A stretch of DNA of 64,000 nucleotides, taken from the NCBI GenBank assembly GCA_015501595.1, contig JADNRX010000049.1:154595-218594 (forward strand), given 5' to 3'. The DNA comes from Hymenopellis radicata (Eukaryota; Basidiomycota; Agaricomycetes; Agaricales; Physalacriaceae). Under the pieces are notes generated by a model, which was not told the origin of the DNA, did no database searches, and was given only the letters and a program-made list of their open reading frames with translations. Every line of letters begins with the position of its first letter. Within the stretch, counting starts at the first letter, position 1. The position numbers and the translations under genes are program-made. Below, in pieces: positions 22,850-33,587 of the stretch.

Positions 22850-23460
22850 AGTAATTAGAAATCATGCGTAGGAAGAGGACGAGGACGTGAGACAATACGA
22901 GAGGGAAGTAACGCTCCATGGCGCTGATAAACCTTCGATACTGCCTGGGTGTGACGATGGTGGGCTCGCCTCTGCCAGCGGCTCCGAGGAACGCGGATTC
23001 TTTCGCCCAGCTCTCCAACTTCTTATCCCACGTATATGTGCGAATGTAGTCGACTATGCCCACAACGAGTTCGTTGTTTTCCATGACCAGCAAGTTCATT
23101 TGAGTCGACTTCGCTTTCCCATGGCCTGATCCATGATCGGTCTTTCGGAAAGTGAGCTTGTAGATGCCGAACACTTTCGCGAGAAGGGTGGGTCGCTGGA
23201 AGTATCGTCAGCTTCTTTGCAGGGTCTGTAAAGGATTTCGACGTACATCAGCTGAAACAGCCGAGGTCGAATTAGGCAGGAGCAAATGTCTCCACGGTCT
23301 CACCTCGGGTCGGGACATTTCCTTTGCGATGAAACGGTCGTCTTTGGATAGGTTAGAATTGTGTAGAACAGAACATGTTATGGAAATAAAGGTCGGATAT
23401 GTGGTGTGGGTCAACGACGTGAGACTGGATGTGAGATGATGGGAAAGTTGCGTCTGCAGG
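22850..23460 (-). pseudogene. PIKfyve/Fab1 phosphatidylinositol-3-phosphate 5-kinase fragment lacking its catalytic core
   Basis: Minus-strand pieces match the C-terminal lipid kinase domain: KDDRFIAKEMSR (about 23345), VETFAPA, then [19 protein letters not shown] (about 23200), MNLLVMEN (23090) and [20 protein letters not shown] directly after it. The last is followed by [22 protein letters not shown] (23000-22915). In the intact family about 80 residues separate MEN from [10 protein letters not shown]. They include the DLKGS-like and MDYSL segments that make the active site. Here they are gone, with the short shared coding MEN/NEL at the join. A stop interrupts the upstream part. The gene cannot encode an active kinase. 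Confidence 0.8.
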
Positions 23461-23930
23461 AGGCTCGGCTCCGAGAGCAGATTGTGGAGAGGAAGAGTGG
23501 TGAGATAGGATAGGTAGGCCTGTAATGATGAGCTCGTCAATTCGGGCAACATCGAAGGACCAGCTCGGAGAGGCTATTTGTTTCCCCAACTTCGTCCATA
23601 TCTACGGGGTTCAATGAGGCACAATAGGTGGGACAGCGACGCGCTCAGTGTCGTCGTTTGCAGTGCCAGCGTCGGCGACATGCAGGAAGGTGAATGGATC
23701 CGGAAAAGAATGTCGGACGTCCTTCAACTTCCGCATCGGGCACCGGTCGATTTCTGCATGAATTTATCTTGTCCTGCAGACAATCGGGCAGTTCCCACAG
23801 CGACGTACGAGGACACAAGGCGGTGCTATAGAATGTTGCCTATGCTGTGGTTATACCCCTGGGCGGGCCTACGTCGTCTAAGTTTCGGAGTGTATGTTCC
23901 GGATGATGATCGTGGCACCGACTCGAGGCC

Positions 23931-24176
23931 ATGAGCTTTGGACGGCAAGACGTCGCTCGCCTTGAGGCAAAACTGTCAGTGAAATCTTTGCTGAGATTCG
24001 TTAACGTTCCGAATCTCGAGGTGAAACCGTGAGTTTTACCTCTAGAGTCTAATCGACACGTCGTACCCGCTCAACTTTTCCAGAACCAAGCTCAGTACCT
24101 CATGAATGAATACAAGCCGGGGTATGCAGTGGAAAACATGAACGGGAGCATAGCGACATTGATGCTAGTGGTCTCG
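23931..24176 (+). CDS. Hypothetical two-exon fragment
   Basis: An ATG at 23931 reads MSFGRQDVARLEAK and then LLRFVNVPNLEV to a GTGAGT donor at 24029. After TTTTCCAG a second stretch reads NQAQYLMNEYKPGYAVEN and NGSIATLMLVVS to a GTAGGT donor at 24177. The two stretches look conserved but the phases do not match, so this may be another damaged copy. The family is not recognised. Confidence 0.35.
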
Positions 24177-24179
24177 GTA

Positions 24180-27100
24180 GGTCTCTCTATTGATTCATTG
24201 GTCCCTACTGGACTCTGACGGTTATTCAGGTACCTGAAATTTGTAGCATTAGTTTCAATGTCATATATCTATCGGGTACCCTCACCTTCTCAGGATGAGA
24301 GCGCGGCTGAATTTAGTCCAGCACGACAAGAAACCCCCAGCGCTGCGAGGCAGCAATTAACGACGACCCCATTCGGACCTGATGAAGATCTGGATCTGTT
24401 GGAATTGACCGTTAATCCCTCGCGTTCGGTTTCGGAGAATTAGGAAAGGACATTACCTTGTAATTCCGCTGCTTCGAAAGTCCTTTTGATTCCAATTTGA
24501 AAGTTCAACATCCAAACAGGGAAATAATCTTCATAGCGGCATCAGCGACCTCGAACACGGGGCACCAACTTGGCCTCACAATTATCTCGTCAGATTCCTC
24601 GGTCCCTTACTTGCCGGTCCAACCTCCACTCCTCGTCCGCTCAAAACTCCCTCTCGACACCCCAGCGAGCGAATGGGTACACATGCGTCACGGTAAGAAG
24701 ACTCCTCCTCGCCGAAGAAGCTGCTGAAGTCGCTTTAGGTCCCAAACTCAATCACCAATCCGACGCCACACTTCTTGTCCAAGAACGTCGAGCAACCTCG
24801 CCCCATTTGGAGAATGACGGGAGATCCAGACCTAGACAAGTTCGGCTTGCCGGTATCCGAGCAGCCACGGAGGACGATGCATGTGTCGAGGTCGACTCGG
24901 GGCTCCAGCGAAGGAGAATTGTGGGAGGATGTCAGACGGGCTGGAATGCGTTCGCTTCAGGACCGGTAGCGCACTCTGTAGAGAAATTAGTGCCCATTCC
25001 AGTTACAACATTGAACTTGATGTACGCACCTTTTCTCCATTCTGATCTTTCTTGTTCCTGACAATGAAATTAGACGATTATGCGCGCATATCTGCATATG
25101 TATGCGCATGTTCCACGGGTTCGACATTGACGAACTTCTAGTGCTCTTCGGTTGCCGCCAGGGGAACGAGAACGGCGCGCCTTGCGCGCTCGACGAGTTC
25201 AGGTGAACCTACGGGGCCATGCGGGTTGAGATCTTCGCACCTTAAGCGCACTGTAGAAGACATAGATAGAGTCCATTCTAAAACGACGTAGATACATAAA
25301 GTGTACCGCAAGGCTGGAGCGGCATGAATGAACTAAATCACCTTGAAAATGACCTTGTATGTATTGAAAACTCACGTTGTGTTACTACGTTGGGGAGGGG
25401 TCACCATTGCTGCCCGCATCCCCAACATCAATATCGCCTGCTCCTACGAGCACCAGAGGACTCCAGTAATGTGTGAAATCCGACCCTAATGACCACCGAA
25501 CATCGAGTCAATAAACCTGCAATAAACTTTACGTGCCACAAAGGATCCGCGCTTACCATTACATGAGGCTCACTGGTTACATCAGTAACCAGGCCTGAGA
25601 ATTGTCAATATGCAAGTTCTCGAAACCCTGATTCACGGTGAGCCGAACGACGTTCTGTATCGTTTGAATAAAAGCTTACCTTGAAATTACAACTTCTTCC
25701 GGGGTAGTGCATGCGTACAAGCGTGTCATAATTCATATATTGTCTCTGCGGTCGGCGCTGATTGTCTTGAGATTGTGGTTGTTGTCAAGGCGCGGAATTG
25801 CTTGTCGAACATCGTAGTAAGAGGTCAAGTGCCGGATCAGGCAAGACCAAGTGATCGGCCCCAGCCATCACTCGTTTTGCTGCCCGCCTCCTACTCAATT
25901 GTCGGTCATTCTCCACGCGCTACTGCGCCGGTGACGGTCAAGAAGTGCATCATCTTCCGCGCTGCACGCGATATACCGATGTCTGATGGTGCAAGGCTGG
26001 CTACAAAGGCTTTGGGCTACGGTCTGTGAATACGGGCCGAAAATATTTGGAGTGCTCCGATGTTTGAACGAACCAAGTACCTTACTGCCCCGAGATCTGT
26101 GCATATCTACCAGCTCTGCGGAGACAATCGGAGTGAGCGATGGTAGGGGTCACATACTAGTACGTATGACTACTCTTCAACCTTCCTGGCAGTGGTTGCC
26201 CCCGGACTCGGCGCCGCGCTTGTCAACGGCCCAACCCCTTTCGAGCTCCCTGCCGTTATCTGTGTATTCATTGCCTGAGGCTGAAGTCCTCATCAAAAGG
26301 AAGGTTTCTCAGGTCTTCGGACTCTTAATGTGGTGCTCTCTTGTTAGCAAATAAACCAAGTTTATTGGGAAGAGAGGAAGGGGATGTAGCAGTATGGGTA
26401 AGGGCCGCAGGCCCTTAGGCCCCGACGCGACCGTCCTAGGAAAACGCAGACAGCTGCGATACCCATAAAAGTAGGAGTGCAACGACGCATGCAGGTGGCT
26501 GCACACCACGGACATGGCAAAGGCTGAGGCTGAGGCTGAGACTGAGGCCGAGAACAAGGAGGAATGGGGTTGTGTGAGATACCCATATCAGAAGGAGTGC
26601 AACGACGCATCAAGCAAACCCATGAATGGCTACTGTGCTGTTGGCGCTCACGAGACGGGTGTGGGTGCAGGTACAGGTGCATGGCAGCGCGATGCGGCTG
26701 CGGGAGCTCTGTGTCGCGGGGTTGCGGAGGACGCGACACATATGAGAATGACGGTGACTGCATGACGCGTCATTCCAGTGCAGTGATGGATGCTGGGATG
26801 CGGCTCTGTGAAGCGTGGCTGCAGAGACGCGACACAGAGGGGGTGCGAGAACGACGGGCTGCAAGCATCGTTCGGGTGCGGGTGCGGAAGTGGTGGAGGC
26901 AAACATGCCGGAATGCGGGGCTACGTGGAGCACGAGAGCAACACGGGTGGAGAGACCATGTCCGGGGGTTATGGTGCATGGGGGAGCGGGCGCTGTGATA
27001 CCCAAACTGTAGGAGTCCAACGACGCATCCAGCGACCGCGGATGCCTAGAATCGAAGGAGGGGGGACTCGGCAGATGCAAGCCAGATGGCTGCAATACAG

Positions 27101-27400
27101 GGAAGACAAAAGAAAGAAAGCAGAGTCTGCTGAGCGCGGCGGAGGTGCTAGCGGACGATGTCGACCACCACGACAAATGGGTCGCGGTGGTCGAAAGCAA
27201 AAGGTTGCGATCACACCACGTGTCGGTCCGAAGACCTCGTTCTGCCGGATGCCGTACCTTACACCCAGCAGAACAACAAGTTTCTCGAGTCAGCGAACTC
27301 TTGAGTTCATTACAATTCAGCATATTTGATATCTAGAGACAGAGAACCAAAACTAAGGCTACCTGGCGAGAAATCTGGTATTCATCAGTGACACTAATAA
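24180..27400. other. Gene-poor stretch with decayed coding pieces and a dispersed ~30-bp motif
   Basis: Protein-like but frame-shifted pieces occur at 24600-24970 (VRSKLPLDTPASEWVHMRH, then IWRMTGDPDLDKFGLPV) and at 26165-26270 (YSSTFLAVVAPGLGAALV). I can assign neither. A motif GATACCCA-n6-7-AGGAGTGCAACGACGCATC recurs at about 26458, 26577 and 26997 in G-rich sequence (26400-27050). The rest shows no gene. Confidence 0.4.
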
Positions 27401-27416
27401 GGCCGGACGGTAGCAC

Positions 27417-28340
27417 TCACCTTGAAACTTCGAAGTCTGGCTGCCCTAACAGAGGCGAGTCATTCTCCAACCGGTTGAGATATTCCGGATGGAAGAACGA
27501 AGGAGGTAGTGGCTTTGTAGGGTCTCTGGTAACAGTCTTAGCAGTCCTGATTCTGCGGAGTCGTCCTCTACCCGATTGGTCGAATAAAGTTACTTCAGTC
27601 GAACGGGTTTCATCCACCCTATCGAACAAATTTTCAAAATCAAAATGCCGAAAGGTTGGAGAAAGTGTGTATTTCACAGGCTCTGCGCAAGCTGGACCGT
27701 CCTCTTCATCAGACATTCCCTCAACACCAAGATCAACCACAGCTCGCAGAACGAAGGACCAGTACTCAATATTCGAGTGGTCCTCCTCTGTGCGTGCGGT
27801 CGATAGCATAACGCTTGCAATTTTTTGCCGACGTTCATACTTCTGGACAAGTAACGATGAGTAATGAGAAGCACGCCCGAAGATTCATTCTCACTAGAAC
27901 TCGAAATGACCGTTGGGTATTCCTCTCGCGCGCCTTTGAGGCCTGAGGACGTGGTATGCTACTGGGAGAACTCGTTTCGAGCAAAGAGGAGGACGTGTTT
28001 CTTAAAGACGGACTACGTGCGGCTTTGCAGTGATCGCGAAATAAATGGACGAGACGGTCCTCAAAAACACGAGTCCAGTCTACCGATCCGTACCAAGACG
28101 GGTCAGCAGTTCTTTCCGCCTCTTCAGCAAGTAACTTTATCACTTCGTGATTCCACGGGGAGGCTTTCATGGAAGACACTGAAGATTTGGCGAAGTCCAA
28201 GCTCAGGCTGGCCAGCTGAGGACCGTTAGCATCTGGATCCTCCTGGAACAACTGGATTCTTTGGGGAGGTACGGATTGGATGCGCTGAAGTGCAGTGGTG
28301 AGAGTTGCCGCTCTGAAGGTTTTACACAGAATTGTTCTGA
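27417..28340 (-). pseudogene. C-terminal domain paralogue of the 47-53 kb coiled-coil gene, broken
   Basis: In order on the minus strand: RIQSVPPQRIQLFQ (28300), SPWNHEVIKLLAEEAE and VDWTRVFEDRLVHLFRDH (28170-28040), then YERRQKIASVML (27830), YWSFVLRAVVDLG.EGMSDEE (27780-27710) and FENLFDRVDETRS (27640). The same series occurs in the C-terminal exons of the coiled-coil gene (VPPSRL, SPWNGALI, IEWSALFKERL, YEGMSDEE, FRSLFQRVDETH at 52280-52970). The coiled-coil part is missing and the blocks lie in different frames. It is therefore a truncated relative that has decayed, useful mainly for showing which residues of this unnamed domain are conserved. Confidence 0.7.
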
Positions 28341-28720
28341 CGAGACGCTGGGGAACAATTAGAGAACAGTCGAGGAGTGGCTAAGCAATAACGTGCGTTA
28401 ATGTCTCTGTGTTGAGGCGCAGACCTGCGCGGCGGTAATGACATGAGTGGCTTTGGTGACTGAAGGGGCCGTGGATTATCTGAGGGTTACCAGGGTTCCG
28501 GTGCCTTTATGTAGATCGCCATTGTCAGTGCCTCTTCAGCTGTTGTGTCACAGAAGCGTGATGGTCATAGACAGATGAGGGCAGCAACTCAGTCTCCAGC
28601 AGCATATAGTAGTACTTTTTTTTCTCTCTACAGCCAAGCCGAAAGTCCCCAGTAGCGTGAACTTTCACTAGGTAGGTGTTTGCCTCGGGGGAACTCAACA
28701 AGTTCTTATCTATTTTCCTT
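28341..28720. other. No gene seen
   Basis: Intergenic sequence with a short poly-T (28618-28625) and no splice-linked coding signal. Confidence 0.4.
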
Positions 28721-28860
28721 CAACTTTTACGTGGCATTATAGAATACATACTACGGAGTAGATTCCGCAAAAAATCGAAGTGAAATTCCATCGGATCGAC
28801 GACCAATATCTCTTGGCGAAACAACACCGAAGGACAAGATAGTACAGAAACCCCCAGCAT
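28721..28860 (-). repeat. Segment duplicated (inverted) at 45552-45692
   Basis: Read on the minus strand, CTATCTTGTCCTTCGGTGTT, then GATATTG...GTCGTCGAT and GCGGAAT.TACTCCGTAGTA and TCTATAATGCCA match 45552-45692 on the plus strand, with one copy carrying about 15 extra bases. Both copies keep an open frame (LRS/MxSIMPxKS), so the source was probably protein-coding. The gene is unknown. Confidence 0.65.
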
Positions 28861-29047
28861 CGCAGTCGTCTTCAACCCTGCAATCACATCAATCCACACT
28901 TCCGTCCACAGACATTCTGAGCGTCCTGTCGAATTCCATGGCATTCTCCAATGAAAAGTGCTGTGTGCTGCGACGCGTACTGTCGACGCTGGGAGTATCC
29001 TGGTAAAGGCAATCGAGACCGTTGTGCATGTCCAGGTCATCCATGAC

Positions 29048-29389
29048 TTAAATCTGGGCAAAAAGGTTCGCGTGTCGCAAGATAATTGTGTACTTCAAGT
29101 TGGAGGCACAGGAAGCTGAGAAGTATATGTGAGCAATAAAAATGAAAATAAGACGGCCTGAGACGCGATAACGAAAATAGGCGCGGAAGATAACGAAAAC
29201 AACGCACATCAGAGTGAAGATGCGGGCCCGTCCATCGAAATCGGCCTCGTACTGCGCCGCCGCGTCTCGCAGCGCTACGCTGCCTTGGGTGGTGTTACGA
29301 ACCCCGTTCCAACGCCCCCAGATGGCTCTAGGAGTGGCACGGTCGTAGTAGAACTCGACCATGGAGACATTGTCGTTGGTGGAGGACAT
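29048..29389 (-). CDS. Hypothetical protein, possible first exon
   Basis: A Met at 29389 reads MSSTNDNVSMVEFYYDRAT, then WGRWNGVRNTTQGSVAL and ADFDGRARIFTL. Beyond that the frame becomes hydrophobic (IFIFIAHIYFSASC) up to the stop, which could be a membrane segment or intron read-through. No family is recognised. Confidence 0.3.
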   Translation of the reverse strand: MSSTNDNVSMVEFYYDRATPRAIWGRWNGVRNTTQGSVALRDAAAQYEADFDGRARIFTLMCVVFVIFRAYFRYRVSGRLIFIFIAHIYFSASCASNLKYTIILRHANLFAQI

Positions 29390-29401
29390 GTTGTCGGGCA
29401 A

Positions 29402-30840
29402 AGCGAGCGCGTCGGTGTTGTCGAGGAGGAGGGATCGCGAAGAATAAGCGCCTGCTGATCAGTGACAGCTCGCGACGCGCGTCATGAAGGAAAATCAGGG
29501 AACAAAGAAGAGTAGGATTTGCGGTGGAGGTATCGGGTCTATGGAAGAATGGAGAGCAGTGGGACATCCCGGATTGAGGTGACAACTAGAAGCCGGACAT
29601 CAAGGTCAGAAACATTGTTACGACGAAGGAGGACTCGCGTGAACATGCTACGAGCACGCGTCTCGGCAGTGCACCTACCACGACGCGTCTGTTGGCTTCC
29701 TCGGGCTGTACACCCGAGTACTAGTCCCTTGGGCCACGTAGAGGCCAGATGTGTTTCGACGTACGTTCCCCGTTCTTGCTGCATGTCTTGATCCCTCTCC
29801 ACTCCATCTTTCGTCGTCTGCGCTTGACTTGTGTACCTACCATATATTGTCTGACACTGCATTGTAAGCGATTTCGCCCAAAAGAGCAGTTGAATACCCG
29901 TAATAATGCGGATAATCTTGGAAATGGTGTGAGTGATGAAACTGAGCAACTATAGGTCTCCGTACCCGAGTTGGTGTATCAAATCATCTTCTGGAAGGTA
30001 ATGAGAGGGACTGACCAAAGAAAGGAAGCCATATATCGTCGACTTGTCACTCATATAGGGTTCGGTTACAGGACTAGGCATTGATGTCGACGCCGAAGAC
30101 GCCTGAAAAAAAAAGAGTTAGTGTGAGGACTATGGCGAGAGCATCGTGGTGGTGGGAAGCAAGAGGTAAGACCATGATGATGGGCCGGCGTCGGCAACGT
30201 GAGCGGGGACTTGGCGGGGACGATCCGTCGATCCTGCTCCATTGTCCATCCGACGGTCCGACGGGAGCGGAATTGTCGCTGGGGAAGGTAGCTTGGCAAA
30301 CAAAGCCAAACCCCTTCCCTCCTTGTCAGCGCCCACCACAGCGACGCCCACGATGATCTCTAGACCACCAGTATAGCGCTTGCGCCTTCTCTCAGTGCTG
30401 GTCACCTCTCATCGTCGCCACTGTCGGCAACGTCACCCTCAACATCGGGACGCGATATGTTTGAAACGCACGCTGAAATTTGCTTACAGACGATGCCTAG
30501 GATGCAGGGGCTTGAATGCCGGGATCCTTGGTGAGTGTTGTCAACATACACTCCTTGACAATGACATTGCTAATTTTAATTGGTCGTCCTTGTAGCGTCG
30601 GCTTCCAGGGATCCGGCACGCTTCCTCCTCTACCAGATTCGCCAGACGACTTTATTTACGTGGAAGATGTACCTTACCGCGACGATGAAGAATTTTACCC
30701 TTTGCTCTTATCATTCTTGCCTACGTCGAAACGATGCCTGGCTCCATTTCTCCTCCCAATACCACACCCGCAGCTAGAGTCTCACGATCCCCTTGTTCTC
30801 TTTTTTCTATTGTCTCCCTCCTTTCTCTTCCCGCCTTGGA
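29402..30840. other. No confident gene
   Basis: Open frames overlap on both strands. A stretch at 30630-30740 (DFIYVEDVPYRDDEEFYP) looks protein-like but is isolated. There is an A9 run at 30106-30114. Confidence 0.35.
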
Positions 30841-30849
30841 CGCTCGTTA

Positions 30850-31110
30850 TCGCATATGGGCCCCGCGGATGATCCGGCTGTGGAAGGTTGTACGTTTTTC
30901 TGCCAATATCATACTAGCTCTTTTGGCTTACCGACGGCCAGGAACAAATGAAAATGCTGCTCCTCGGTGCCAACGAGGCGACAAGGTGCGCTCTTGCATT
31001 CTGTCTTTTTGCCGCCTCTAATGCTGACCTGCTACAGTCCACAGTTCTGATGCACATGAAATTCGTCTACCACGGCGGTCACAATGACCAGGAGCGCGAC
31101 TAGAACAAGG
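30850..31110 (+). pseudogene. Heterotrimeric G-protein alpha subunit fragment with lost P-loop
   Basis: After a good 51-nt intron (GTACGT...GGCCAG, ending about 30941) the frame reads EQMKMLLLGANEA. After a second intron (GTGCGC...CTACAG) it reads STVLMHMKFVYHGGHNDQERD and then a stop. The canonical order in G-alpha is a strand of LLLGAGESGKST followed by V-L-K-Q-M and a GGY.DQER-like stretch. Here the P-loop GAGESGK is replaced by GANEAT with one base missing before the splice, so it could not bind GTP. Nothing downstream is recognisable. It is a decayed duplicate; the match is short but ordered. Confidence 0.55.
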
Positions 31111-32407
31111 ATGTATCGGTTGCTTCGACGTGCGTGTAATGACATGCCACGCTCGTTGACATCTCGAACTGACTGGTCTGTTATAGATCGCTCGTGCGTT
31201 CTTGCCTAGTCTCGACTAGCTTATCTCTCACAGACTGCCAGGCAATCGTGTTGCAGACGTTCTCCGTTCTCGTGTCGCGATGGCGAGACCCATGGTGGTC
31301 TCCTCTAGTGGTCATAGGCCTGATTTGGTTGTTCATTGCGCAACGTCGGCATCCGAACTGGACTTTTCAACGCCATCCTCTATAAAGTGACCCGGCCCAT
31401 TCCTTTGAGGCCGACTACGGACTTCTCCCAGCCGAACGGTCGTGGGGTTGACCCTCCCCGGTTGACAAATGGAAGTTACGCCTCGCTCCATCACGACCGT
31501 GCTTAAGATGGGCATAAGGTATTGTTCACGTTCTATTTGTCGTGGAGTTGAGGCTGAGGTACTTCAAGTTCTAGGTTATTAGCTTGCTCTGACTCCATGT
31601 ATAATACCAAAGCGCATTCCCTAACACACCTAAATTCCCCGCGAGTCTATTTTCTTCGAAGCCTTATTCGACACGTTGTGAACCTCGATCGATTTTCTGT
31701 TTCCGAGATAACCGTGCTTCGTTGCTTCCCTTTATCAAGGTTGTCTGGACTTCCTTTTTTCATTCAGACTGAGATCATTTCTTCCAACACCATCCAGTTG
31801 ATGCGCGCCATCCCGTAAGCCTGTCGGCTCTGTCCCTCAATCCCTCGCCGGCCGACGAGGGCACCAAGTCGACGTCCTTACCCCGCCCCAGCAGCTGCAT
31901 GCCGACATGCTTAGGCGTGGTCAATGCGCTCAGTGCGGGGAGACAACGCCGTCACCAGCGCAGTTGCGTGCACGCGAGTTCTAACTCAACGACCCGGCAA
32001 CATCTGGCATTACCGAGACGACATATAAGGTCGGCGAGCTTACTAGGTCTTCGATGTCGGTAGGCAGCGAAAGGTGATGGCGAGTCTTGTGTCGTCAGTA
32101 CGTCAGTACGTCTGATACGTACCCGTCTACCTATTTCATGTGTTGTGGCATACCTCGCTCATACTCACTTTCCTATGTGTCATATATGTTGTTGGCGCCG
32201 TAGTCTGAACAATTCTTGCCCTCAACTCGTGTTCTCCAAGGTATCTGGTTGCTTTGTTCCCAGATTGAGAATGTCCCCTACTGCGCACTGATGTGTAACT
32301 TCTATGATCTTCCCACCCGCCATGTCATTGTCATTGTTAACGCTGGCGGGTGTGACAGCCGTAAGCCCGCCAGGCACGCGGATTCTGAGCACCGTTACCA
32401 TAGGAGG
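31111..32407. other. No confident gene
   Basis: Short frames only. No splice-linked blocks or repeats recognised before the hairpin element. Confidence 0.4.
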
Positions 32408-32416
32408 CGACGTCAA

Positions 32417-32503
32417 TAGCTAGGTAACCTAGCCTCCTTTGAACATGACCAAGCGTACATCGAGTCTCGCTCATGTTCTAAAGGAGGCTAGGTTTTCGAG
32501 CTA
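32417..32503. mobile_element. 87-bp palindromic mini-element with 9-bp target duplication
   Basis: The two arms are inverted repeats: left TAGCTAGGTAACCTAGCCTC (continuing CTTTGAACATGA) and right, reverse-complemented, TAGCTCGAAAACCTAGCCTC (continuing CTTTAGAACATGA). Only about 23 bp lie between them. CGACGTCAA is repeated directly at 32408-32416 and 32504-32512. Nine-base duplications are typical of Mutator-like elements. The element is almost pure terminal repeat and would fold into a strong hairpin. Confidence 0.8.
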
Positions 32504-32512
32504 CGACGTCAA

Positions 32513-32950
32513 ATGGTGCCGTACCTTCAAGCCACGGATGAGGTGGGAGCGGGTGCTGCGCCATCTGTGGGCTCTGTAGCCCTACCCTAGGTAGGTTTTT
32601 TTTCATTTTAGTTCCATAAGCCGGTATGCCCACATCGTTCGACGTATAGAATGACGCTGACCGATTTCGTCCAGACCGCTCTCTTCGCAGGGCTCTTAGG
32701 CAGCGTCCTGAACGATCACCAAAATCAGACCCAGGGGAAGGCTCCTTGTGCAGGCGTTCATTCTCTCCTCCGCAACAACGTCCTCTTCGCCGCCGCTCTC
32801 CCCAGAAGAGATCGCATCCCGTCTTATGGCACCCGTATTGGCTCCTCCCGGCCCGATGGATGTCTCCTGGATTTCATGCACGATTGATGCTCCCGGCGCG
32901 CCATTGCTCGGGAGTTATGTCGTGCATGAGCCCCACATCCTTGCGGTACG
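32513..32950 (+). other. Unassigned open frames upstream of the acetyl-CoA carboxylase fragment
   Basis: Frames at 32650-32880 (DFVQTALFAGLLGSVLND) and 32750-32950 are Ser/Pro-rich. They may belong to the same decayed copy but do not match carboxylase segments that I recognise. Confidence 0.25.
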
Positions 32951-32974
32951 GGTTGGGTGAGGTCTCGTACCTGA

Positions 32975-33300
32975 CCCGTGCCTATCTTCTTCAAGAACGG
33001 TGTGTCTCACCTTACCGCCAGCAGCGATCTCCAAGGTGCTACTCATATTTTGGAGTGGATGTCGTACGTTCCGGATGTCAAAGACGGCGCTCTGCCTGTC
33101 CTTAAATCCTCTGATTCTTGGGATCGAGAAATCGGTCACTATGTTTCTCCCAAGGGTGCTTACGATCATCGCTAGTTCATCGAAGGAACGGTTGACGAAA
33201 CTTCGTCCGAGTGGCTGAGGGGATTCTTCGACAAGGGTTTCTTCCAGAGACGTTGAGTGGGCGGATACAGACTGTCGTCGTTGGACAGTTATACGCATAA
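32975..33300 (+). pseudogene. Acetyl-CoA carboxylase (ACC1) carboxyltransferase fragment
   Basis: The frame reads FFKNGVSHLTASSDLQGATH, then ILEWMSYVPDVKDG and SDSWDREIGHYVSPKGAYD. A stop at 33175 is followed in the same frame by FIEGTVDETSSEWLRGFFDKGFFQ. After a slip comes TLSGRIQTVVVGQLYA-stop. This is the junction of the two carboxyltransferase subdomains of the eukaryotic multidomain carboxylase that makes malonyl-CoA in the cytosol. Only about 100 of more than 2000 residues are present, with a nonsense codon and a frameshift. Confidence 0.8.
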
Positions 33301-33587
33301 CTCTTTGTTAACATATAATACACGGGCTCTATCCTTCCTCCCGTCTCGCACTGAAGGAACAGCTCGAGAGCCTTGAGGGCGTTACAGACGACATGGCTGG
33401 GAATGTGGTGATAGTGGAGAGCACTGTGGGGGCAGCGGCATTGGGCAACGAGCCCCACGGGTGCCTTGAAGATGGTCTCCCACCTCTCGCGGAGCTCGAC
33501 AAGGTTGACCAGCTGACTTTCCGACACATTAAAGCCCAAGTGTGATGAATACAAGTACTAGTACAACCCGAACTACCTATGCCTAGC

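Noticed and set aside
26362..27329. Long His/Pro/Arg- or Gly-rich ORFs on both strands
   Set aside because: The G-rich sequence lacks stops by composition; no splice links or conserved motif.
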